A stretch of DNA of 64,000 nt. Source: Gorsachius magnificus (lineage: Eukaryota; Chordata; Aves; Pelecaniformes; Ardeidae). The notes under the pieces were generated by a model. The model made no database searches. It had not been told where the DNA came from and saw nothing but the letters and a program-made list of their open reading frames with translations. Numbering within the stretch: position 1 is the stretch's first letter; each line of letters opens with the position of its first letter. Position numbers and translations under genes: made by a program. The stretch lies in contig CM067086.1 in NCBI GenBank assembly GCA_034008185.1, positions 17,273,507 through 17,337,506 on the forward strand, in the 5' to 3' direction. Below are positions 53,400 to 64,000 of this stretch, piece by piece.

Positions 53400-53890
53400 T
53401 CTTTCTCTCTGATTTGGAACAAATGTCAAGGTATTCAGTATTGCCTCTGCTAGGAACCTCACCCCATTTGGGACATACAGGTCAATGTGTGTCAGAGGCT
53501 GATTGCCTGGAGCTGGATCATCTCCCAAGCGATCACCCCACAGCATGATTCATCAAGACGACCAATGGCCAGGAAAGCTGCTGGTTCTGGATTTCAACAT
53601 GTGCCAGGTGGTACCAAGGACCTGGTGCCCAAGGCACATCTTGGCTGCTCCTCCAGCCTCTCTGGTTCCAGGGAAAGCCAACACTTGTGGGCACTGTGGC
53701 TTGAGCCTGATCTTTGTTTTCAGTTTGTCATGTTTGTATCTGACTGTTCTCTCCCTCACTGCATGGAGGCTGACAGCACATGGCGTCCCAATATCCACAC
53801 CATAAAATGTCTTCAGTTCCAATATTTCAGAAAAAGATATTTTTCTTGGCAATTTCTACAGCATCTACCACTGCAGAAGCGTAAACATTG
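53400..53890. other. GC-richer segment of unknown origin
   Basis: This block has lower A/T content than its surroundings and open frames on both strands (53487-53891 and 53503-53805 plus; 53553-53852 minus). It contains phrases such as TGCCAGGTGGTACCAAGG and CTCCAGCCTCTCTGGTTCCAGG that resemble old retroelement DNA more than exons. I could not assign it to CR1 or to the LTR family present elsewhere. No splice sites support an exon of LUZP2. Confidence 0.3.
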
Positions 53891-56800
53891 AAGAAAAATG
53901 ATTGTGCCAAAATGGTAGCTCTCAAAGTGTACTTCTGGCATCAGCATTACTCACGCAACAGTTTGCCCCCTTTTGACATGTAACACACATGGATCCAGGT
54001 CCATAGTTTTCATAGAAAACATTCCCTCTTTTTCCTGCTATATGTTTACACAAGATGAGGCTTTGACTCAACTTTCAACCTCTTACACATCTTTCCCTCA
54101 GTCCTAATTTTTCCTCCAATCTTTGGCTAGTTTTGAATTTTTCAATACTTTACGTGAAAAAGTTTTTAAATTTTTCAACCGTACTGGCCACACTCAAAAT
54201 CATTATTACAAATAAACCATTTGGAAAATGTCAGTCTAAGTCCCAATCAATTTCAATTTGATACCAACAATAAACCTCTCCTCATTTTAGTTGGAGCTGG
54301 ACCAGGTCTGTAAGTTGATTGAATAGCTGTACACTGCCAGTTCAACGTGGAGCTGCTGCTGCTAGGTTTAAGTAACCTTGTCTCACACTGACTGTTGACT
54401 AGCCTTGTCCACACAGTAACTTAGACCACCTATTTAAGACTGCATTACTGTCTAATGCAGGTCCATACCCTTAAGACCGCATCCTCCGGGCCATATAGAA
54501 ACTTCTAAAATTGGATCTTTCAGTTCATTAAAAAACTTACAAGAATTTTACATGCTCTAAACTGTGTTGTGAAAAATGTACTGATGATAAACTAATAGAC
54601 CTGAATTACTAAACTATATTCATATTTTGCAAATCTGTAATTGCCAAAACTGCATGAAAACACACAAAAAAAATAGTAGAAAGAGATTTATTTCGATAAG
54701 GGTATCAATGAACTATGTTAATATGTAATCCAATATCCTTACTGCGAAATATATATGATGACATCCCTCCACCTTCTTGCGTGTCACTCATCTCTTTATA
54801 TTAAAAGAAGTCCTATGTCTGCAAATAGCTTGTAAGTATTTTTCAGCAACCAATTCTTCAGGACCCTCCTATGACGCTAACATAATGTACTAACATTAAC
54901 ACATTAGTAATGATTATATCATCACCGCAACAATATACAGAATGCTGAAATATGGAATTTGAAATGGAAAATATGCACCAGCAAAGACTCCAAGGTAAAC
55001 AGTGACATCTACTTCGTAAGCTAAACACACAATTCTAGATAAGACTTTCTATATACATTTTTGTCCATGTTGCGAAAATACACTATACCACCATTTAGGG
55101 AGAAAACAAAAAACCAAAACCAAAATCTACTACAAAAGAAATAAAATTAAATAAGAAAATCTTGTGCTTCATGAAAACAAGATGTACTCACTTACCATAG
55201 AGTGATAACGGACCACATAACAGAAGATGAGGAAATGGTCCCTATGCTATGTTATCTCAATAAGATCGCTATCTGAAAAGTAATCATGCCCTCTCTTACC
55301 ACCCAAACATCAACCACAGATATTTATGCAACAGCCCTAATATATACTTTACAAAAATCAACTAAGCAAATTTCAATTTCCTGTCTCTCCCAGAGGCCTC
55401 AGCTTCTACAGAGAAAAACAACTCAATAATACCCTGCCTTAAAGCATTTTTCTATATCCAATAAGTAGCCAGATCTAATCACAAATAATTGATAACCTGA
55501 AAACCAAAATTATACATGCAGCAGTAGGCAACATCCAAATACATACCTAAAAGTGTACAAACATATCGATTTGATCAAGGAAAAACAAAATCCTAAAGTG
55601 AATAATCAACAACAGCATTATAAAACCAAATAAACAAAAAAGCATCATAAGCCTTCTCACTTGGAAAGAAAACCCAAAATCTAGCAGTTTCTGAGACTGA
55701 ACTATCACATGCAGCAAGAGCTATAGGGATCCTAAACCATGATGACTGAGTCCAACACTCAGTGTACTACAGAGCAGAAATACCTCAAGGAAGACCCCAC
55801 AATCTCTTATCTTAGGACTCAAAGAAAACATCAATTCTCACTCATGACATTAACCCATAAAACCCTGCACAGCCTGCCCTATCAGTCGTCCACCTCAGGA
55901 TGCGACTTGCCAGATTAATCAGCAAACAAAACCTGGCACAATGCTCATATTCAATCCTGTTATTCACAAAAAAGTAAAAATTGAATTCTGGAAAATCATT
56001 GCATTCTAGAAATGCACAGATAAATAGAATAATCTTCATATAATAACAACAACTTCTAACATGAATAAAATCCATTCCCTCAGCCATCCATGCAATTGCT
56101 TTGAGGAATATACTTAAAATTTTCTTCCTGCCATCCTGATGACTTCTGACAAACAAAGATACTCCTTGAAGAAAACACACCTATTTTCAAGCAAGTCATC
56201 AAAGTAAAAGCTGTACATTATCACACTGCAACACAAAAATGCAGCTCTCCCTAGCAACATGCTCCTGGCTGTCATACATCACCAGATACAGCAACTTCCG
56301 TGGAAGAGCATTAATTACTGATTAAGCTATTAAACATATAACTTTATTGATGTTGTAACTACCTTGTATTGCAAATGCTTTGAAAGACAAATGTCATCCA
56401 TCTTTCTATCTGGCTTTGCACAGACTGGTGCAGTGGAACCAGAGCATGAAATGCAAACCACTCCCTAAGTTCTGGGTTTGTAGACAACCTGATCTGCATG
56501 TATAACCACCAATTGCTGGATCTATTACTCACACATGTTTAGTAATATTAACACAAAGATGATAATTCCTGAGCTTTAGATGAAGAAAAGCATTTTGAAA
56601 TACTTGCAGCCACGATGTCGTCTCCTACACTCAAAGACCTTTTCTACAAGAGAACAAATCATAGTTTGAAATAATTACTTAAAATAATAATACTGAGGTC
56701 ATCCCTCAAGGTCTGGAGCAAATTCCATGTGATATTTTTGATACAATGTATTATTTAAGCCTTTCTTCCCCCCCCCCTTTTTTTTTTGGTGGGTTGATAT

Positions 56801-57039
56801 ATGGATTTATTTCCACCACCACCTCCACCCTTTTTCATCCACATTTAAATGCTATGATACACAGTAGCTCTTTTTTTAGGTGTAGTCCTAAATTTTTTGA
56901 TAAATTGTTCTAGGCAAAACATAGTTTTCCTCTCTAACATGACTCTGTCCAACTACAGACTGATAAGAGTTTTCACTTGACTGGTTTTTGTTAGTCATGC
57001 TTGTGCATCACCACTTTTATTACTTTAGGAAGCGGTATT

Positions 57040-57274
57040 GGGCTCTAAGTTCCTTACACACTCAGCAGAGTGGAAGAAGAACCTGAAGACTGGAAGAGTA
57101 CTCGTGATGCCCATCTTGAGAAAGACAGAAATTGAAGAGGTCATGACTAATAAATCTATTAGTACAACAGTCATTTTTGGAAAAGTACTGAAAAGAAAAA
57201 TCAGACTACCTCTCTAGGGGACAGATTTTTATTTGGTATATTCTCATTGATGAGCTGCACAGTGAATTAAATGT
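57040..57274 (+). mobile_element. Decayed CR1-like LINE, left part (before LTR insertion)
   Basis: A plus-strand frame shows EPEDWK at 57077-57097 and continues as a degraded version of the CR1 block that follows this motif. Near the right end, a frame resembling the CR1 LFNIFINDL block (here FYLVYSH, at about 57230-57250) precedes the LTR. Frameshifts and stops are many, so the copy is much older than the one at 48421. About 120 residues of RT between the two matched blocks are missing. The assignment rests on my own alignment of short motifs and needs a profile search. Confidence 0.5.
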
Positions 57275-57832
57275 TGTCCTGGTTTCGGCTGGGATAGAGT
57301 TAATTTTCTTCACAGAAGCTAGCATAGTGCTGTGCTTTGGATTTAGTACTAGAAGAATGTTGATAACACGCTGATGTTTTTAGTTGTTGCCAAGCAGTGC
57401 TCAGACTGCTCAAGGACTTTTTGAGCTTCTCCTGCTCGGCCAGGTGCATAACAAGCTGGGAGTACAGCACAGCTAGGACCCAAACTGTCCAAAGAGCTAT
57501 TCCATACCATAGAACGTCATGCTCGGGGGGGTTGGTGGGTCGGTCGGTCGCTGCTCAGGTACTGATCGCTGCTCGGGACGGGCTAGGCATCGGTCGGCGG
57601 GTGGTGAGCAATTGCATTGTGCATCATTCGTTTTGTATATTCTGTATATTTTGTTATCATTCTCATTATTACTATTATTATTATTTTCTCTTATTAAACT
57701 GTCTTTATCTCAGCCCTTGGCTCTAACCTTTTTCCCCTTCCCGATTCTCTCCCCCATTCCACTGAGGGAGGGGGGGGGGAGTGAGCGAGCAGCTGCGTGG
57801 TGCTTAGTTGCCAGCCGGGTTAAACCACGACA
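57275..57832 (+). mobile_element. Solo LTR of an avian endogenous retrovirus, 558 bp
   Basis: The element begins TGTCCTGGTTTCGGC and ends AACCACGACA, giving the TG...CA boundaries of a retroviral LTR. The 5-bp flanks are AATGT (left) and AATAT (right), a probable target-site duplication with one change. Inside are a CpG-rich GGTCGGTCGG patch, an ATT-rich stretch and ATTAAA at 57693-57698, a possible poly-A signal. No gag, pol or env sequence accompanies it, so it is a recombination product (solo LTR). A partial second copy lies at 26437. It is antisense to LUZP2. From memory, this family is widespread in birds; I do not assign a specific family name. Confidence 0.88.
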
Positions 57833-58250
57833 AATATATACTCATTAACTATTCTGGTGACATCAAACCAGAACTCTGTGTGTCATAGAAGACGGGATTT
57901 ATCTAAATTTATCCTGACAAACTGGAAAAAATAGGATGACATTCACTAAAGACAAGTATAAGATGCTAAATATGGACAGGAATAATGAATAAAATAAATA
58001 CAGAATACAGAACAGTAGGGATGAATGACTCAAGATGATATCACCACTGAACGTCATGTATTTGCAGCAAAGGCAAAGAACATTGTGAGTACAGACTACA
58101 AAAATCTTTTTGCTCTGCTCAGCATGAGTGAAATGTCCAGCTGGACTTCACTGTCTGTTTTAGGGCACTGCAAATGGACACAGACCAAAGAAAACAAGTT
58201 CAGATGTGACTAACATGAAGAATTAGTGGTATGCAAACATGTACTGAGAA
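57833..58250 (+). mobile_element. Decayed CR1-like LINE, right part (after LTR insertion)
   Basis: Translation on the plus strand gives fragments collinear with CR1 ORF2: SGDIKPEL where CR1 has ADDTKLSG, then FTKDKYKMLNMDRNN (57937-57981) where CR1 has [15 protein letters not shown], then FAAKAKNIVS (near 58070) where CR1 has [11 protein letters not shown]. It continues the order seen to the left of the LTR, so the two pieces were one element. The right end near 58250 is approximate. Confidence 0.55.
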
Positions 58251-61037
58251 GCAAGACTGGAAAAAAAAATGCTATGTATGTTTATCTAAAAAACAACAGC
58301 ACTGTGAGACACACAGGATAATAACCTCAAAATATTGCCTTAAACGAAGGGGTTTAAAAAAAATAAATAAATCTATTCTCCAAGTGTATGGGCGATAGTG
58401 TGATAACTAATTGGCTTCAATTTCAGTAAGGAAGATTCAAGACATGTAAGAAAACATTTTCTACTCCTAAGGCTAATAGACTAGAAAAGACCAAAGCATC
58501 AGAAATACACAGAGTTTGAACTGCTGCAGGTTTCTAAAAAAAAAAAAAAACAAACAACACTTAGATAAGCATTGTGAAAGAATAACAGGTATATAACTGA
58601 ACCTTCTGTGGAGACAGAGAATATGGAACATCCTTTTCATTTTCCCTATTCTCCTACAAAAAGAGCTTTTGCCAAAACTGAAGCAGTGCTGATGGGATTG
58701 CCACATACGTGTAAGAATTTCTGATCACAGTAAATATGAAGCAACCTTTCTTATTTATTTATTTTAAAGGAAAAGTGCATAAGACACTGCTTGTATTGTG
58801 GGCACTTTTCATTTCATCTTCATCCTTTGTAAGAAAAGCAAAGGCTTATAGAAAAAAAGACTCAATCCAAAGAAAAATAACATTTGTTAATGAAGTCATC
58901 AAAGAGTAACATAAACGCCACAAGTAGACCAATGATATTAAATATATCAAATAGAAAACATCATAAAATAAATAAAAATATAGCTAAAAGGACGTTCGGT
59001 TTGTTACTTTCATTCGTTGTGTCATTTCTGGCAAAGTCTGTGGAAACTTTTTAAAAAACATATTTCTATCTGAAGTCTTTGATAGTTATTCTCTCAAAAT
59101 AAATGCTGTACATTAAATGTATAATAACCAGAAAGTCTTCTCTTCCAGATCCTATTCAGTTGTTTTGTAACACACTGAAGTCAGCCTGTAGCTTATAGAA
59201 CTTCTTACTCCTAATAAAGTCACTGGTTTAAGAACACTGGGGGAAAAAAATCCAAACAAACCAGCCAAAACAAACCCCTCTAATATTTTGCTTTACATTT
59301 ATGTTTATAATTGATATTTTATAATAGCTTTTTTGTTGTTGTTTTTTTTTTTCCTAAGCAGCATTGCTACATTTCCCAAGGGAGATCGCAGAATATCCAG
59401 ATGCTGAAAGAAACACATTGGATGAATAAACAGACCACAGGCTCGAGATCCTGTAGGAAAGCAGGACGAGTTGTAGTGTTCTCCCGGGGAAGTTGATATG
59501 ACAGGCCCATAGGAAACCATCCTCAGTTTTCTCTTATCATTGCCTTTTAACAGTCAGCTACAGAGGTTACATTTAGCATTTACAGGGCAATGTAAAAGCA
59601 ACAACAAAGATAAGAGCATTCTTTTTTGTGCTAAATAAATCAATGCATAAATGAAGTCTAAGGAAAACAAAGTTGATTTTTTGGGAAAGCTTTCTTCAAG
59701 GAAAGAAGTTTTTTACGGTACTTTGAACATAATGAAGAATCTTTTAACATGTGTAAAATGGACTAATTTTTCAAACGTGCAAGGTCAGATGAATTCTGCA
59801 GTTGATAACAGTTTTAACACAAGCAGGTGCGAATCGTGGGTGAAGTGAATGTACCTTTAAGGAATGGCTGGATTTGGGTCAAGCCTGACCACCAACTCTA
59901 CACAAACAGAATTGCATTGGAAAACCTGAAACTTTTGCATCTTCATACGTGTGCAAGCACACAAAGCACTTCTGTAAAAGCTTATGAAAGATTTAAAATT
60001 ACGTAATCAATTATCTCCAGCCCAGACAACAAGGTCATTAATATTTTAATGTTTAACACAAGTTGTCTGCTAAGTCAGGTCTTCAGTGGCCTTGTGGTGT
60101 TTTTTTGTTTGTTTGCTTTTCTTTAGTCAGTTCACCTCTTTCTCTGCAGGGACTGCAGAATCTCATAGCCCGCGTCCCAGTAATAAATACTTTGCAACTC
60201 TGGGAAATAGGTTTACTGTGGCATGTAATTAACTACTGCTAATAAGGAGGAAAACACATATGGTGGCATCAATTTTACTTTAGAGGGAGGAATGGTATAA
60301 ATATTTACCACAACCAGTCAGTATGATGTGAAAACTATTTCACATGATTTTGCTTTTCCCTAATTCTATTTACATTATCAAATGCACGGTTTATTTTCAC
60401 ACATCCAAATAATGAATTGATTGGTGTAGTACTATGTGTGTCAAAGAATTTGGAAAATGGTTTTGACTATAAATGACAGACTTCTAAGCACATGTTTAGT
60501 TAGGTAAGGCTTCAAAACGCTTCCTTTGCTCCTTTACATATAAAGACAATTCAGGTGTTTCCCAGAAATAAATATTTCCTTGAAACAAGCCTCGAAAGAA
60601 AAAAAAAAAAATTTCTAAACCTGTCTTTTCTTTCTTATGTAAGCCTGTGTAAGTGGCTATAAGAGAAGCCTGAATTGGAAATGTTGATATGGTACTGCTT
60701 AGTCCCTTAGAGGTATTGAGTGCTCAGTACCTGAAACACTATTTAGGAGTGTAAAAGAGAACTGAAGGTAAACAACAATCTTGCTTTTAATTTGTGATAC
60801 TGCACTTCACAGCAACATGTGGGTTGAGGAGTTCCGCCTTGGAAACAAGCTAGACACTGTGAGGAGCAGCAGAGGTTGTCAAGAGTCAGAGGAGGGTTCT
60901 CCTCTTCCCTCCCTCCTTCCTCCCTGGTTGCCAGCCACCCCCACTAGCCTCCCAGCCTGTCTTCTCCTTTCCCTCTCTATTTGTAGCACCTCCGCCTTCG
61001 CTGCTTCCTGATGCCCCTCATCTCCCAGCCCTGCATT

Positions 61038-61677
61038 TATCTTAGAACCTTAGAGTCATTTAGGTTGGAAAAGACCTTCAAGATCATCAAGTCCAACTGT
61101 TAACCTAACAGTGCCATCCCACCACTAACCATGTCTCTAAGCACCTTGTCTACCCATCTTTTAAATATCTCCAGGGAGGGGGACTCGACAACTTCCCTGG
61201 GCAGCCCGTTCCAGTGCTTAACAACCCTTTTGGTGAAAAAAAATTTTCCTAATGTCTAACCTAAACCTGCCCTGGCCCTTGAGTCCATTTCCCCTTGTCC
61301 TATCACCCATTACCAGGGAGAAGAGGCCGACCCCCACCTCGCTACACCCTCCTTTCAGGCAGTTGTAAAGGACGATAAGGTCTCCCCTCAGCCTCCTCTT
61401 CTCCAGACTAAACACCTCCAGGTCCCTCAGCTGCTTCTCAGCAGCCTTGTGCTCCAGACCCCTCATCACCTTTGTTGCTCTCCTCTGTTCACGTTCCAGC
61501 ACCTCAATGTCCTTCTTGTAGTGAGTGGCCCAAAATTAAACACAGCATTCAAGGTGCGGACTCACCAGCGCGGAGCACAGGGACATGATCACTGCCCTGC
61601 TCCTGTGGGCCACACTATTTCTGATACAAGCCAGGATGCTGTTGGTCTTCTCAGCCACCTGGGCACACTGCTTCAGA
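61038..61677 (-). mobile_element. CR1 LINE fragment, older subfamily
   Basis: Read on the minus strand, the fragment starts within the last part of the reverse transcriptase region, covers the C-terminal ORF2 segment and ends in a CR1 3' UTR: CTTGATGATCTTGAAGG, then TCTTTTCCAACC, then a degraded ATTCTA-type end. The frame 61218-61502 contains [12 protein letters not shown] and [12 protein letters not shown], the same C-terminal blocks as in the long CR1 at 48421. It is more diverged than that copy, with frameshifts and a decayed terminal repeat, so it is older. A pyrimidine-rich stretch (60897-61030) adjoins its 3' end. The element is in sense orientation relative to LUZP2. Confidence 0.93.
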
Positions 61678-64000
61678 CATCCTCTACTTTGACACTACCA
61701 CCTGGGCATCTGGTGGCTCTAAACACATGCAGAGGTTTAAGGACCCCCCAGGGCCATGGGCGAACAGTGGTCAGTGTAAATATCCACCTACACTTCAGTA
61801 ACCAGCCACAACCATGACCCAGCTGGAGCAAACGTGGCTTGCTCTTTAGAGGGAGGTGCATAATTATAAGCCATCCCACTCATGATAAAGCCACGTACAG
61901 AATACTTATTAGCAATTGCCTAATTTGTTGTAAGGCTGATACTATTTACTTGCTTATTTAAATTTAATTATACTATGGAACAATGATGAAGTGCATTGGT
62001 AGGCTAGGCTTAGTTGTTGCTCACATTTCAACTTTTCTTCGTTTTTTAGGACTGTCTATCAATATGTTGTGTCTCAGAATTTAAATTACAAAAGAGAAAC
62101 CAGATCAAGCAGTAGATGAAATTCAAACTTCTAAAACTCTAAAATTTAGAAATTGATCACCAAAAAGTAAACAAAGATATACTGAAGCCATAACAGTGAC
62201 TCATTCTCACCTTGTACAATTAAAAGAACAATTTCAAAAATACGAGATACTTGTCTAAACTGATAGTGAAAGTTATTGCTGACTTTATTTTTCTTCATCT
62301 CATATTCCTATCAGAAGCACACATTTGCATTTCATTAACAAAAAACCAAATTATTTTTAATTCTTTTCTACTTTAGTAATACACATGGCTTCTTCTAGGA
62401 CAGTATAGCCAAATGATGGGAAGACAGTTAACGAAGGAGGAGCAATTTGAAAAGAAATGTTTATGAATGCCTGAAACAAATGTAGACCTCGCTTTAGCAA
62501 AGCATTTAAACTTGAGTACTTCGCTGAATCAGGGTTTTAGGACCATAATTAAATTATTGTAATTAAGAATGGACTCATTCAGAACTAGTAAGTACTTACA
62601 AAGGCAGCTTGAGTGAAAATTAACCATTCCTTATTTTTCTCACTATAATACAAAGCAAATTTCAACTTTTTTCAACTCTTTAAGGACACTATGCTGCACA
62701 GCTTGAGGGACTCAACCCTGACAAAGAGATGGGAGCTCAAATTCTAATCTCAGTAGAGATACTGACAACCTCTATAGCCTTGAGTCCACCACTTAATTCC
62801 TGTGACTCTCACTGCTTATCTGTCATATGGCATTATATCACAGAAAGAGAGAAAAAATATAAATATACATACACACACGCCACATAATTAATCAGCTAGA
62901 TAACAAAACACTTCGAAAACATAAAAGGAAATACATGCCAAATATGATGAACTCATGTTTTATTTACTACCACTTGTTAAATTACTCTCGCATATTGTTA
63001 AAAGTAGATATAATTTACCAATTCACTGGAGTATTAAAGGAGAAAGCTGTCTTTTTCCCCCCCTTCATCTTCATCTCCCACTCAATCCCCACAGCCCTAG
63101 TCAGTAAAGAGTCAATGACAATAATAGTTACCCAAATTTAAGAACTGGTTTCTCAAAGTCGATTATGCAAAACAAAAAGCAAACAAAGCAGTCCCCACTT
63201 ACTTCCCATCTATCTTCACAATTCATTCCACCACAGAAAGCAATAGTCTAATTGGCACGGACAGAAGCATTCCCTCATGCCTGTTAGAAATCTAATAGCC
63301 TGAAGTTTACATCCTTCTGGTGAACTGCTCTGAGAAGCTTGCAACCTTCAGAGCTACACAGAGCACAGAATTCCCTCAAGTCCTCAGTAAGGCACGGGGA
63401 AAACAAGGTTTAATGGGGTGGGAATGTGGCGGAGGAGGGAAAGGGTAGAAGTCCTGTAACGTGACAGTAACTGGCAGCCAGGAGATTATCGCATGCACCG
63501 TTCACGCTCTGTGCTGGCAGGAGACTATCCATCCACCGGTTTGATCTTTTATCAAAAAGAATCAGAGCTTCACAAAACAGCCTCAACAGCAATGATAATA
63601 GGAAATCTGCTCAGTTTCCAGTCTCAAAGCAACTGGCAATGAAATACTGCCTGTTCTTGCCCAAACCCAGCAGCCTCGCTCTGATCAGACAGGTATTTAA
63701 AAAGCTTTCTGCCCTGTCCCAAATGGCTTCTACTCTATTTAGTATGTCTGTCTTCACCGAAACACACACAACAGCACAGTGAACCACATCTCACATAATT
63801 ATTTCAGAGGATAGCAGAAGTTTGCCATTCCATTTTCTTCATAAATCAAATTTCCTTTAGTCAGGAAAAAGACTGACAAATAAACCAAAAAAAAAAAATA
63901 TTTCTGACCACACATAAAGGATATATCAAATTAGCAAATCAGGCAGTCAATCACATACAGAATTGCACACAGTCAAGAGATGTTTTGGGTATTTGCACAT

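Larger units (their letters stand above)
44469..64000 (-). other. LUZP2: LUZP2 upstream intron (at least 19.5 kb, open at the right edge)
   Basis: This is non-coding sequence upstream of the exon at 44403 in gene orientation. I looked on the minus strand for a segment encoding the preceding coiled-coil residues and did not find one, so that exon probably lies beyond 64000. The intron holds most of the transposable elements of the window: the long CR1 at 48421, the split old LINE with the solo LTR at 57040-58250, and the CR1 fragment at 61038. Other parts show no supportable gene. Confidence 0.75.

Noticed and set aside
1..64000. CRISPR array, operon, tRNA/rRNA genes or a novel multi-gene system.
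   Set aside because: There are no spaced direct repeats, no dense coding, and no cloverleaf or rRNA-like sequence that I could see. The window is vertebrate intron with one host gene and retroelements.

Overview
This is vertebrate, almost certainly avian, nuclear DNA. It is AT-rich and mostly intronic. It carries CR1 LINE copies with the typical (ATTCTATG)n 3' ends of bird genomes, and an LTR of a family common in birds (begins TGTCCTGG, ends CGACA). No prokaryotic gene, CRISPR array or operon is present.

The window holds the 3' half of one host gene on the minus strand, which I identify as LUZP2 (leucine zipper protein 2). Five coding exons can be placed with consensus splice sites: 44403-44468, 40460-40624, 11513-11599, 1169-1246 and the terminal exon 367-471, whose stop codon is at 367-369. 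They encode 22 + 55 + 29 + 26 + 34 = 166 residues, and every junction is phase 0. From recollection, the last 169 residues of human LUZP2 have the same layout (22, then 87 where the bird has 55 + 29, then 26 and 34). The leucine-zipper end is strongly conserved and the tail is highly diverged. Upstream exons (signal peptide and most of the coiled coil) lie beyond 64000, and the 3' UTR runs off the window at base 1.

Layout from left to right: 3' UTR and terminal exon (1-471); 697-bp intron; exon at 1169; 10.3-kb intron; exon at 11513; 28.9-kb intron with a 25-nt G-run, an LTR fragment (26437), a short CR1 tail (36307) and a young CR1 3' end (39114); exon at 40460; 3.8-kb intron; exon at 44403; then at least 19.5 kb of upstream intron. 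That last intron contains a long, young, 5'-truncated CR1 (48421-50792), a decayed CR1-like LINE split by a 558-bp solo LTR (57040-58250), and an older CR1 fragment (61038-61677).

I found no new gene system. The most useful results are the five small exons, two of which (1169 and 367) are too diverged or too short for a simple ORF scan, and the nested history of the transposable elements. Family names and the human comparison come from memory; coordinates, splice sites, reading frames and repeat alignments were read from the sequence.
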